A DNA stretch of 11,000 nucleotides from Syntrophobacteria bacterium (GCA_030145435.1 JAQYVQ010000301.1:1-11000), one strand, 5' to 3'; counted from the first letter of the stretch, positions 1 through 6,338 are shown. Translations and numbers: made by a program. The notes: generated by a model not told the origin, from the letters alone.

Positions 1-1851
1 AGAGGTGTCGAAGATGATGAACTTGTCGTTCTCCGGAACACTGCTGTCCCAGGCAGTCCACGCGACTTCCGTCCCGCTCCTCCCCATGTCGGGATCGCCG
101 CTGTAGGCGAACTCCGCCCAATAGGAGGACATACTTCCCCCCAGCTCGAGCCTTCCGGCGAGGTTCTCCGGCGTGTAGACCATCGGGGCAAAGGCGGGCG
201 CCAGGAACTGGTTGAAATCGAAGAAGACAAAGGCGATCTCCAGGCCGTGGCCGGCGCCAAGCAGGAAGCCCATGTCCACCCCCGCAATGCTCGGCTCCTC
301 ATCCCAGTCGAACCGGTATGCCCAGACCCCGGGCTGCCCCGTCGTTTGGCTGAGGGTCGAGGCAATTTGATCGACCGAGGTGGCCTTCATCGCATCCGTT
401 GTGTACTGCGAGGACAGGGCATAGAAGGCGGGATCCTTGGCCCCGATCGGGATTCCCGCCACGATATTCACGAAGGTCGGGTCAAGAACCATGAACAGCT
501 TGCTCTCGTCCCGGTTGCTGCCGATCATCAGGGGCACTTCGTTGTAGGTCGCGATGTCCTGGAACAGTGTCAACGGGTCCTGTGTCGGGAACACGGCGCC
601 GTCCTTGAACATGTGGGGCCATGAGATCATGCCCCCGTAGCCGCCGTCGTACATGTTCATGATCTCGTCGTTGCTCTTGCCGTACAGGTAAGCGGAAATC
701 TGCTCGTTGGTCATTCCGTTCTGGTACACGATGGCCGCGTCCCGGTCGAGAACGGTGCCGTCCGCGATCAGGAGGCTGTTGATGACCTCCCGTGAGCTGC
801 GGGAATGGCCGCCAGCCTCGGTGTAGTTCCAGCCCACGGCGACCTCGGTCGTGGATACGCCGCCGCTCTCCGCCACGGCTCGGTGGAACTTCCCGGTCGC
901 CTGGGGGGAAATCATCATGGCGAGCGTGTCCCGGGAGCCCGCCGACTCGCCAAACACGGTCACGTTGTCCGGGTTCCCACCGAAATTCTCGATGTTGTCC
1001 TGCACCCAGTCCAGGACATGAACGGCATCGAGGTTGCCCCAGTTGCCCGAATCGTCCAGGGCATCCCCGGTCGCGAGGGCGGGATGGGTGAACCAGCCAA
1101 AGGGCCCGAGCCTGTAGTTGAAACTGATCAGGATGACGTTGTACATCTGAGCGAGAAACTGTCCATCGTAGCCTCCCCCGTCGCCTATGCTGTTCCCACC
1201 GCCGTGGATCCACACCATCACGGGCAAACGGTCGCCCCCTGTCGGCACGCTCCCGGGGGAAAACGGGGGTGCCCAGACGTTCATGTAGAGACAGTCTTCC
1301 GAACCGATCGGCGTTCCATACAGAAGATCCGGAGCATCGGAAAGCAGGCCCGCGATCTGTGTGCACACGGCGCCGGCCTCCAGGGCAAGCCACGCATCCG
1401 ACCAACCCGTCGCAGGCTCAGGGGCCTTCCAGCGCAAGTCGCCGACGGGCGGTGCTGCGTAAGGGATCCCCATCCACTCGTGGGCCCCATTCGACGTGCC
1501 GGTCCCGACGACCGTTCCGCTCGTTGTCTGCCTTTCCGTCACGGTTTCTATCGAAAAATCCACACCGGTTACGCCAACGAAATGTTCCTTCTCCACGCCC
1601 TGGCTGACAGGTCGCGTGTAGCCCGCAGGCGGTTGCATCGTAACCGTGTAGGTGCCGCCCCTGGTGTTCTCGAAGACGAAGGACCCTGCAGCGTCCGTGA
1701 CCGTTATGTCCCAGGCCTTCCCGCTCAATTCGACGGTAACGCCCTCGAGCCCCACACCATCCTCGGTCACGGTCCCGGAAATGTCGCCGAAGCAACCCGA
1801 GACCACGATTGAGACTGCAAACACAAAAAGCAGACCAAGTCTCTGTGTCAT
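1..1851 (-). CDS. Carboxylesterase type B (para-nitrobenzyl esterase-like) lipoprotein, 3' end cut off by window edge
   Basis: Serine ester hydrolase of the COesterase (alpha/beta hydrolase) family, 617 codons visible and still open at base 1. The N-terminus is a lipoprotein signal peptide ending in the lipobox VSGC with Cys20, so the enzyme should be membrane-anchored outside the cytoplasm. Residues about 22-105 (start GDISGTVTEDG) form a small beta-sandwich of the carboxypeptidase-regulatory or SdrD-B type, not usual in pNB esterases. The hydrolase part follows, with GIPY at 128-131, the EDCLYMNVW block with Cys187, oxyanion-hole HGGGN at 216-220, nucleophile Ser303 in GESAG, acid Glu449 in SNRDES and His535 in GHGLEIAFVF. 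All three catalytic residues are therefore present. The ATG is set by a strong Shine-Dalgarno. Only a short C-terminal piece should be missing. Natural substrate is unknown. Confidence 0.93.
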   Translation of the reverse strand, partial: MTQRLGLLFVFAVSIVVSGCFGDISGTVTEDGVGLEGVTVELSGKAWDITVTDAAGSFVFENTRGGTYTVTMQPPAGYTRPVSQGVEKEHFVGVTGVDFSIETVTERQTTSGTVVGTGTSNGAHEWMGIPYAAPPVGDLRWKAPEPATGWSDAWLALEAGAVCTQIAGLLSDAPDLLYGTPIGSEDCLYMNVWAPPFSPGSVPTGGDRLPVMVWIHGGGNSIGDGGGYDGQFLAQMYNVILISFNYRLGPFGWFTHPALATGDALDDSGNWGNLDAVHVLDWVQDNIENFGGNPDNVTVFGESAGSRDTLAMMISPQATGKFHRAVAESGGVSTTEVAVGWNYTEAGGHSRSSREVINSLLIADGTVLDRDAAIVYQNGMTNEQISAYLYGKSNDEIMNMYDGGYGGMISWPHMFKDGAVFPTQDPLTLFQDIATYNEVPLMIGSNRDESKLFMVLDPTFVNIVAGIPIGAKDPAFYALSSQYTTDAMKATSVDQIASTLSQTTGQPGVWAYRFDWDEEPSIAGVDMGFLLGAGHGLEIAFVFFDFNQFLAPAFAPMVYTPENLAGRLELGGSMSSYWAEFAYSGDPDMGRSGTEVAWTAWDSSVPENDKFIIFDTS

Positions 1852-1856
1852 GTCGA

Positions 1857-1866
1857 TCCTCCTTCC
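1857..1866 (-). promoter_or_regulatory. Ribosome binding site of the carboxylesterase lipoprotein
   Basis: The minus strand reads GGAAGGAGGA here, a near-perfect Shine-Dalgarno five to six bases before the ATG at 1851. It fixes the start and thereby the lipoprotein signal peptide. A small imperfect palindrome (1866-1882, core TTCGGCCGAA) sits directly upstream in the leader; whether it does anything cannot be told. Confidence 0.75.
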
Positions 1867-1917
1867 GGTTTCGGCCGAACCGTCATCAGCCAGTGCTGTA
1901 CCATTCTGTCTAATACT

Positions 1918-1947
1918 ATTCTATTACAACCATACCCCCCGACGCAA
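1918..1947 (-). promoter_or_regulatory. Possible sigma70-type promoter for the carboxylesterase
   Basis: On the minus strand, TTGCGT (1942-1947) and TAGAAT (1918-1923) are separated by 18 bases, about 70 bases upstream of the esterase ATG. The -10 matches five of six consensus bases and the -35 only three. The surrounding DNA is clearly richer in A and T than the neighbouring genes. If used, the esterase has its own transcript rather than depending on read-through from the MaoC pair. This is a reading by eye only. Confidence 0.35.
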
Positions 1948-2007
1948 TACCACTTATTCTCAGGAGATGCAAGGAAAAGAACTGGACCCTCCCTACTTGA
2001 TAGAAGT

Positions 2008-2036
2008 TTGGGGTCAGGTCGTAATTGTGACCCCAA
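2008..2036. repeat. REP-like palindrome, 9-bp arms
   Basis: TTGGGGTCA (2008-2016) and TGACCCCAA (2028-2036) are perfect inverted repeats around an 11-base loop. The unit starts seven bases past the stop of the second MaoC gene. No T-tract follows on the minus strand, so it is not a textbook intrinsic terminator. From memory, the GGGGTCAGGTC...TGACCCC pattern resembles dispersed palindromes in environmental proteobacterial genomes that accompany IS200-like/REP-associated Y1 transposases. No transposase lies in this window, so that link is inference. It could also stabilise the 3' end of the MaoC message. Confidence 0.5.
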
Positions 2037-2042
2037 TGCCCC

Positions 2043-2474
2043 TCATACCCGCTCCTGGAAGCGAAGGAGAATCGTAGCGGAGGCGAGTCGCTCCGCGGCG
2101 GCATTCTCGGACCAGACGTCGCACTCGAGCTTCTTCGCACCCTCTTCGATCACCTTTTTCTCGACCCTGCCGCGGTAGGTCACCGTGTCGTTCAGATAGG
2201 CGGGAGACCCGAACTTCACCTCCATCTTTTCGATGACGGCCTGCCCTCCCAGCCAGTCGGTAATCAACTTCGGAAACAGCGAGGCGGTAAAGATCCCGGC
2301 CACCACGATGTCCTTGTACCCCAGTGCCCGGGCGTATTCCTGGTCAAAGTGAAGAGGATTGATCTCGTTGACCAGCTCGCAGTAGTCCTTGTTGCGAGCC
2401 GCGGCGAAATCGATCTCGAGGGAAGGGATTTCCACCTGTTCCCGGATCTCGTCGAAGGCGCTGGCAGATGACAT
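2043..2474 (-). CDS. MaoC-type (R)-hydroxyacyl dehydratase, catalytic (HadB-like) subunit
   Basis: A 143-residue single hot-dog protein of the MaoC-like dehydratase family. Such enzymes hydrate or dehydrate 2-enoyl/(3R)-hydroxyacyl thioesters in the cytoplasm. The signature is NEINPLHFD, with His42 at the catalytic histidine position. The partner acid, normally Asp in D-x-N-P-x-H (Asp36/His41 in mycobacterial HadB by my recollection), is Glu37 here. The later YKDIVVAGIF segment replaces the usual A-H-G-M loop. An ATG 48 bases further upstream is open in frame, but it would overlap the preceding gene. The chosen ATG has AGGGGAG at 2481-2487 with six-base spacing, inside the 13-base gap to the gene before. 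Tight coupling with 2488-2976 suggests a heterodimer. Acyl-CoA versus acyl-ACP specificity cannot be read from the sequence. Confidence 0.85.
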   Translation of the reverse strand: MSSASAFDEIREQVEIPSLEIDFAAARNKDYCELVNEINPLHFDQEYARALGYKDIVVAGIFTASLFPKLITDWLGGQAVIEKMEVKFGSPAYLNDTVTYRGRVEKKVIEEGAKKLECDVWSENAAAERLASATILLRFQERV

Positions 2475-2487
2475 TGTGCACTCCCCT

Positions 2488-2976
2488 CTAAGCGGTTCGC
2501 AGGAAAAAGACGTGCCGGTCAACGGCCATCAGCTTGTCCCGGGCATCGAGGACCTTGTGGGGAAAGGTGCCCACGAAGTATTCGCCCATCTTCCCCGTTT
2601 TCCGCACCAACCCTGCAAACTCCAGTTCGAGACGGTAAGGGGTATCGCAATGCAGTGGGCCCAGGAACTCGATCACCGAAGAGGTGTGGATGATTCCCCG
2701 GATGACGGGTCCGAGGAGGGGACCGATGCCTGTTGTGAAGAGCTCGTGCGACAGGGGGGTGATCAACGTGAGCAGGTAGGACTCGGGAATCGGAATCTTC
2801 TGGAAACCGGCGTTCTTCGCCTCCTGAAGGTCGAAATAGACAGGATTCGTCTCCTGCACGATCCCGCAGAAATCCTTGATGGTTTCAGGGCGGACGACGA
2901 TCTCCTTCGAGGCCATCCGTGAGATCGCTTGGTCCATCTTCGCTCTCAAGTCATCCAACTCCAGGTCCCGGGCCAC
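2488..2976 (-). CDS. MaoC N-terminal-type (FAS1-like) dehydratase, non-catalytic (HadA-like) subunit
   Basis: A 162-residue hot-dog protein matching the MaoC_dehydrat_N/FAS1-like dehydratase pattern. The site motif reads QETNPVYFD, with Glu42 and Tyr47 where an active MaoC has Asp and His, so this subunit is probably not catalytic by itself. In mycobacterial HadA/HadC such subunits bind the acyl chain while the partner supplies the catalytic dyad. The following gene fits the partner role. The start is GTG, chosen because GGAGG (2984-2988) lies seven bases upstream. The next internal ATG, residue 14, lacks such a site. The final VDRHVFFLRTA is typical of a hot-dog C-terminal strand. First gene of a two-gene unit, divergent from the M48 gene. 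Confidence 0.84.
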   Translation of the reverse strand: MARDLELDDLRAKMDQAISRMASKEIVVRPETIKDFCGIVQETNPVYFDLQEAKNAGFQKIPIPESYLLTLITPLSHELFTTGIGPLLGPVIRGIIHTSSVIEFLGPLHCDTPYRLELEFAGLVRKTGKMGEYFVGTFPHKVLDARDKLMAVDRHVFFLRTA

Positions 2977-3002
2977 TTCGGATCCTCCATCCGCCGGTCA
3001 CC

Positions 3003-3032
3003 TTACCATGGTTGGCCGTTTTGGTATATAAT
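3003..3032 (+). promoter_or_regulatory. Likely sigma70-type promoter for the M48-ferredoxin operon
   Basis: A perfect TATAAT lies at 3027-3032 in the 92-base gap between divergent genes, with TTACCA (3003-3008) 18 bases upstream as a weak -35. The implied start is near 3040, giving a leader of about 30 bases before the ATG at 3069. The same AT-rich stretch may serve the MaoC pair on the other strand, but I see no convincing minus-strand box pair. Confidence 0.5.
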
Positions 3033-3068
3033 CCGGCTGAAACGAAGAAGTCCATGGAAGGAAGAGGA

Positions 3069-3866
3069 ATGAAGCGCACGGCAACCCGTTTCCTGATGAT
3101 CCTCCTTCTCGTCTTTGTGCAGAGTTGCGCTACGGTCCCCCACACGCAGAGAAGGTCACTGATCCTGGTCTCGCCCGGCCAGGAGACGGCCATGGGTGAG
3201 CAAGCCTACAGGGAGATACTGTCCCAGGAGAAGCTGTCCCAGAACAAGAAATGGGTCCTCATAGTGGACAAGGTGGGAAGGAACCTTGCGCGGGTGTCCG
3301 ACATGCCGAACCTTAACTGGGAGTTCAAGCTCATCGAATCCACGCAGAAGAACGCCTTCTGCCTGCCGGGCGGTAAGGTGGCGGTTTACACGGGGATCAT
3401 GGAGGTGGCGCAGAACGAGGCCGGGCTGGCGGCCATCATGGGACACGAGATCGCCCACGCGATCGCACGGCACGGGGCTGAGAGGATGACCCAGGTGCTG
3501 CTGCTCAACATGGGGCTCAGCATGGCGGACGTGTCCCTCCAGAACTCGGAACACAGGGAGCTGATCCTGGCCGCCATCGGGCTCTCCGCCAACGTGGGGC
3601 TCCTCCTGCCCTATTCCCGAAAGCACGAGACCGAGGCAGACAACATCGGGACCATCTACATGGCAAGGGCAGGATACGACCCGAACGAGGCGGTGGCCCT
3701 CTGGCAACGATTCGCCGAGGCGGAACAGGCCCGAGTGCCCGCCTTTCTATCCACCCACCCTCCTTCCCTGGAGCGGGCGGAAGCATTGCAGAGCATCGCG
3801 CAACAGGCCATGGCGGAGTATCAAAGGGTCCCGAACCCCTATGGAAAGGGAGAACCCCTTTTCTAG
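3069..3866 (+). CDS. M48-family zinc metalloprotease lipoprotein (LoiP/YggG-like)
   Basis: A 265-residue zinc endopeptidase expected at the periplasmic face of the envelope. In E. coli the relatives LoiP, YcaL and BepA act in outer-membrane protein quality control. Residues 1-20 are a signal peptide (MKRTATRF, then a hydrophobic run) ending VQSC; Cys20 is the likely lipidation site, though Gln at -2 is not ideal. The zinc site is HEIAH at 126-130, with Glu187 in HETEAD as third ligand. The conserved NAFCLPGGKVAVYTGI block precedes HExxH. The frame stays open far upstream, but only the ATG at 3069 gives a clean signal peptide and it sits next to the purine-rich GGAAGAGGA. The domain is full length without TPR extension. 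The ferredoxin gene follows after 11 bases. Confidence 0.93.
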   Translation: MKRTATRFLMILLLVFVQSCATVPHTQRRSLILVSPGQETAMGEQAYREILSQEKLSQNKKWVLIVDKVGRNLARVSDMPNLNWEFKLIESTQKNAFCLPGGKVAVYTGIMEVAQNEAGLAAIMGHEIAHAIARHGAERMTQVLLLNMGLSMADVSLQNSEHRELILAAIGLSANVGLLLPYSRKHETEADNIGTIYMARAGYDPNEAVALWQRFAEAEQARVPAFLSTHPPSLERAEALQSIAQQAMAEYQRVPNPYGKGEPLF

Positions 3867-3877
3867 AGTGGCAGGAG

Positions 3878-4726
3878 ATGACAAAAGATCGCATAGAGAT
3901 GAAACGTAGAGATTTCCTCCTCGGCTCTGCGGCAGGGGTTGTGACCGCGGCGTCAGCGGTCTCTCAGGCCGGCTGCTCCAAGCCCTTCGTCCCTGAAGAG
4001 CCACACCGCTATATCGATCCAGCGGCATGCATCGGTTGCGGAGACTGCGTGAGCCTATGCCCGATGGGCGCTATCCACCTAGTCGAAGAAACGTCATCGA
4101 TCGACCCGGATGAGTGCGCCGAGTGCGGGGTTTGTTCGCGATCCCGGATCTGCCCTGCCGACGCGATCCACCCGGGGAAGCTCGCATGGCCGCGGACGAT
4201 ACGGGAGGCCTTCAGCAATCCCCTCGTCGTCCACGAGGCCACCGGAGTAAGAGGAAGGGGCTCGGAGGGGATCAAGACCAATGACGTTACGGACCGGTAC
4301 CCCCGTGGCTCGCTGGGGGTGTTCATCGAGTTGGGGCGCCCTGCCCTGGGCACCCGGTTCGTCGATGTCGAACGGGTGGTGAAGAAATTCACGGCGCACG
4401 GACATACACTGGTTTCGGACAACCCGGTGGCAGGGCTGATCAACGACCCGGCGAGAGGCACGCTCATGCCGGAGGTCCTGAAGGAGAAGGCGATCTCTGT
4501 GCTGGTCGAGTTCATCCTGCCGGAGAGCGCTGTCTCTGCGTTGCATACCCTGCTCGACGAGCTGGCCGCCGAGGTGGAGACCGTATTCAGCGTGGGCATC
4601 GCACTCCGCGCCGAACCCGACGGCGCGTCACGGATCGAGGACCTGTTCGGCGGGGAGGTCTTCCGGCTCCCCAACGGCAAGGTGAATCTTGGCCTTGCGC
4701 AGGACATTGCCGCGAAGGGGGCCTGA
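3878..4726 (+). CDS. Tat-exported 2x[4Fe-4S] ferredoxin-like protein of unknown role
   Basis: A 282-residue protein with a twin-arginine signal (KRRDFLLGS at 9-17, then an Ala-rich core), so it is probably folded with its clusters before export. Cys33 in SQAGC may be a Tat lipidation site. Two cluster motifs follow: Cys51-x2-Cys54-x2-Cys57-x3-Cys61-Pro, and Cys80-x2-Cys83-x2-Cys86-x5-Cys92-Pro. The second has five residues instead of three before the last Cys. Residues about 94-280 match no named enzyme domain that I recognise; they include a Gly-rich GVRGRGSEGIKTNDVT stretch and two helix-rich parts. Similar ferredoxin-plus-tail proteins are, as I remember, common in sulfate reducers and syntrophs without assigned function. 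The ATG at 3878 abuts AGGAG, unusually close; ATG 3899 (residue 8) would also keep the Tat motif. Sits 3 bases before the next gene. Confidence 0.85.
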   Translation: MTKDRIEMKRRDFLLGSAAGVVTAASAVSQAGCSKPFVPEEPHRYIDPAACIGCGDCVSLCPMGAIHLVEETSSIDPDECAECGVCSRSRICPADAIHPGKLAWPRTIREAFSNPLVVHEATGVRGRGSEGIKTNDVTDRYPRGSLGVFIELGRPALGTRFVDVERVVKKFTAHGHTLVSDNPVAGLINDPARGTLMPEVLKEKAISVLVEFILPESAVSALHTLLDELAAEVETVFSVGIALRAEPDGASRIEDLFGGEVFRLPNGKVNLGLAQDIAAKGA

Positions 4727-4729
4727 ACC

Positions 4730-5503
4730 ATGTCGCACACGTCGCAGCGCCGGGGCCTGGATCCCGCAACTCCCGGGGAGGAAATCATCGTCCTGGCGAT
4801 GATACCGAAGCAACACAGAGAGGACGAAGGCATCCGGGACGCCATGAAGGCGCTGGCGCAGAAGATGATTGCCCACAAGCCCCATCAGTGGCTTTCCCAC
4901 AATTTCATCGCCCTCGACATCCCGCAGCTCGGCTCCAAGCAGACCCTGCTCAGATGGTTGCATCGCGTCAGGCCCGAAGCGACCCGGGACATGCTCTTCA
5001 AGGCGGTTGCCGAGAAGTCGAGCGTACTCACCGCCATCTACACGAGAGAGGAAGATGCCTGCGGTCTGTTGAGGGACCTCAAGGGTTTCTGGCTGGAAGA
5101 GAACCGGCGGAAGGGCACCCCCATCTCGATCGTGCTCAGCGGGTTGTTCGGCGACATCGACAAATGCTGCAGACAGACCGGAATCCGCCCGCACACCTAC
5201 CTGCACAGCCTCGGGGTTCGGGGAAGGGTGGACCGCCTCCCCAACGAAGGCAAATTGGAGCTGGTGACCATGTGCGGGCACGGCCTGATCGCCGGCCAGA
5301 GGGTGCAGCTTCTGGCCGAGCGGGTGGAAAAGGGGGAGATCACTGCGGAGCAGGCAGCGGAGGACGTGGCCAGGCCTTGCGTGTGTGGAATCGTAAACCA
5401 GGAAAGGGCCGCTAGAATCTTTAAGAGGCTCGCTGTCAGTCCCAGTCGATCGTTTCCAGGTGCTCGCGCAGCTGCCCCGCCGTACGGAACTTCCGCAGGA
5501 TGA
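4730..5503 (+). CDS. Conserved protein of unknown function with CxH and CxC motifs, ferredoxin partner
   Basis: A 257-residue protein, no signal peptide or membrane segment, so probably cytoplasmic. I do not recognise a named family. Visible marks are a mostly helical body, a Cys146-Cys147 pair, TMCGHGLIA (Cys182, His184) and RPCVCGIVN (Cys217, Cys219), with about 33 residues between the last two motifs. This arrangement could bind a metal or an iron-sulfur cluster. I have an impression of similar CGHG...CxCG proteins in anaerobic deltaproteobacteria, but cannot confirm it. The gene begins 3 bases after the ferredoxin stop with AAGGGGG at 4716-4722, pointing to translational coupling and joint function. 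Residues after about 235 are Ser/Ala/Pro-rich and overlap the end of the opposing kinase gene, so the native domain likely ends near 5433 and the tail is read-through until the next stop. Confidence 0.75.
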   Translation: MSHTSQRRGLDPATPGEEIIVLAMIPKQHREDEGIRDAMKALAQKMIAHKPHQWLSHNFIALDIPQLGSKQTLLRWLHRVRPEATRDMLFKAVAEKSSVLTAIYTREEDACGLLRDLKGFWLEENRRKGTPISIVLSGLFGDIDKCCRQTGIRPHTYLHSLGVRGRVDRLPNEGKLELVTMCGHGLIAGQRVQLLAERVEKGEITAEQAAEDVARPCVCGIVNQERAARIFKRLAVSPSRSFPGARAAAPPYGTSAG

Positions 5504-6176
5504 GCGTCCGCTTCAGGCCACAGCAGATCCCCTTGACGACCGGGGGATGCCTGGCGTAGTGCTTCGATCCGCCGATCACGTCGTAGAAGACCCGAATCAG
5601 GTCGCACACGTCCTGGTGGACTTTCGAGGGCTTTTGCGCGCCCCAGTGGAACAGATCCACAAGCTTCACATCGAACCCCAGGCCATACCGGTTCGCTATG
5701 ATGTTCTCGTCGTGAAGGTCCCCGTGGTACTCGCCGAGCTGGTGAATGCACTCGATGCCGGATGCGAGGCTGTGCAGGAGATGCAGGCCCTCGAAGGCGG
5801 TGAGCCGCTTGCCCGGCTGACGCTTGAGCAATTCACACAGCAGCTCCCCCTCTACGTAATCGGAAACGAGGAAGGTGATCGGCGTTCCCTTGAACCGGAT
5901 CGTCTCGTGGGTGTGGTACTGGATCAATATGTCGCAGACACGAAGCTTGTGCAGCTTCTTGGCGTAGAAGTTCGCGTTTCGGTCCCTCGGGTTGCGGTGC
6001 GGGTAGAAGAACTTGGCGGCACGCACGATGCCCATGTTGTTCTCGCGTACCTTGAAGACCTCTCCCTCCCATCCGGCTCCAAGACGGGACAAGACTTCGT
6101 ACTTGCCCGCAAGCACCCGGCCGGGCTGGAAATCAAACTCTTCGATCCGACGTTTCTTCGACTTGCTCACCTTCAT
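5436..6176 (-). CDS. Small Ser/Thr-type protein kinase
   Basis: A 246-residue eukaryotic-like kinase consisting only of the catalytic domain, with no membrane segment or sensor domain. The Gly-rich loop is LGAGWEGEV at 32-40, the ATP-binding lysine Lys55 in RAAKFF, and the catalytic loop HGDLHDEN at 151-158 with Asp153 and Asn158. The metal-binding Asp174 lies in VDLFH, so DFG is replaced by DLF. HGDLHxxN rather than HRDxxxxN is common in bacterial kinase-like proteins such as LPS kinases and aminoglycoside phosphotransferases, so a small-molecule substrate cannot be excluded. A basic N-terminus (KVSKSKKRR) precedes the fold. GTG at 6179 is an alternative start; ATG at 6176 is preferred for its seven-base spacing to AAAGGG. 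It is a lone gene, converging on the operon to its left and overlapping it by 68 bases. Confidence 0.85.
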   Translation of the reverse strand: MKVSKSKKRRIEEFDFQPGRVLAGKYEVLSRLGAGWEGEVFKVRENNMGIVRAAKFFYPHRNPRDRNANFYAKKLHKLRVCDILIQYHTHETIRFKGTPITFLVSDYVEGELLCELLKRQPGKRLTAFEGLHLLHSLASGIECIHQLGEYHGDLHDENIIANRYGLGFDVKLVDLFHWGAQKPSKVHQDVCDLIRVFYDVIGGSKHYARHPPVVKGICCGLKRTLILRKFRTAGQLREHLETIDWD

Positions 6177-6199
6177 CACGCGGCCCTTTCAAGGCAAGA

Positions 6200-6228
6200 T
6201 TGATAGTCCATTCTCGGCCCGGGGTCAA
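6200..6228 (-). promoter_or_regulatory. Sigma70-type promoter of the kinase gene
   Basis: The minus strand carries TTGACC (6223-6228) and TATCAA (6200-6205) separated by exactly 17 bases. The -35 matches five of six consensus bases and the -10 four. The predicted start lies only about 15-18 bases before the ATG, leaving room for the AAAGGG ribosome site at 6184-6189 and little else. Confidence 0.5.
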
Positions 6229-6299
6229 GCCCCTCCCGGTGGGGAATTCCCTCGCCATGTCCGAAACGCGGGTTTTGGCTCGAAATCCCGGCGACGGTC

Positions 6300-6308
6300 T
6301 GATATAAG
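6300..6308 (+). promoter_or_regulatory. Extended -10 promoter for the hydrolase operon
   Basis: TGATATAAG has the TGn extension followed by TATAAG, five of six matches to the -10 consensus. No good -35 is found at 16-18 bases, which is tolerated by extended -10 promoters. The implied transcription start (about 6314-6317) falls on the upstream in-frame ATG at 6317, which argues that translation begins at 6350 instead. Confidence 0.4.
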
Positions 6309-6338
6309 AGGGGCCAATGTCCATTCTATGCTCTACAT

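Noticed and set aside
805..1812. 335-codon plus-strand open frame, and a 307-codon minus-strand frame at 482-1405, over the esterase gene
   Set aside because: The true minus-strand frame carries the full esterase motif set and a lipoprotein signal. The other frames are Arg/Pro/Gly/His-rich, as expected for out-of-frame GC-rich coding DNA.
1866..1882. Palindrome around TTCGGCCGAA in the esterase leader as an operator
   Set aside because: Short, GC-rich and seen once only; chance is a sufficient explanation without a regulator gene nearby.
2017..2042. Intrinsic terminator after the second MaoC gene
   Set aside because: The hairpin exists, but the minus-strand sequence after it (ACTTCTATC) has no run of T.
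1652..2077. 141-codon plus-strand frame across the esterase start and the 1852-2042 gap
   Set aside because: It begins inside the esterase gene antisense and has low-complexity Ser/Pro/Thr composition with no recognisable start signal. The gap appears non-coding.
4009..4878. 289-codon minus-strand frame across the ferredoxin gene
   Set aside because: Ser/Thr/Arg-rich shadow that crosses the junction of two coupled plus-strand genes; the plus strand has clear Cys motifs.
6221..6233. GGGG-TCAAG-CCCC as a possible second REP-like palindrome or terminator
   Set aside because: Arms are only four bases, no T-tract follows, and the sequence overlaps the -35 box of the kinase promoter.
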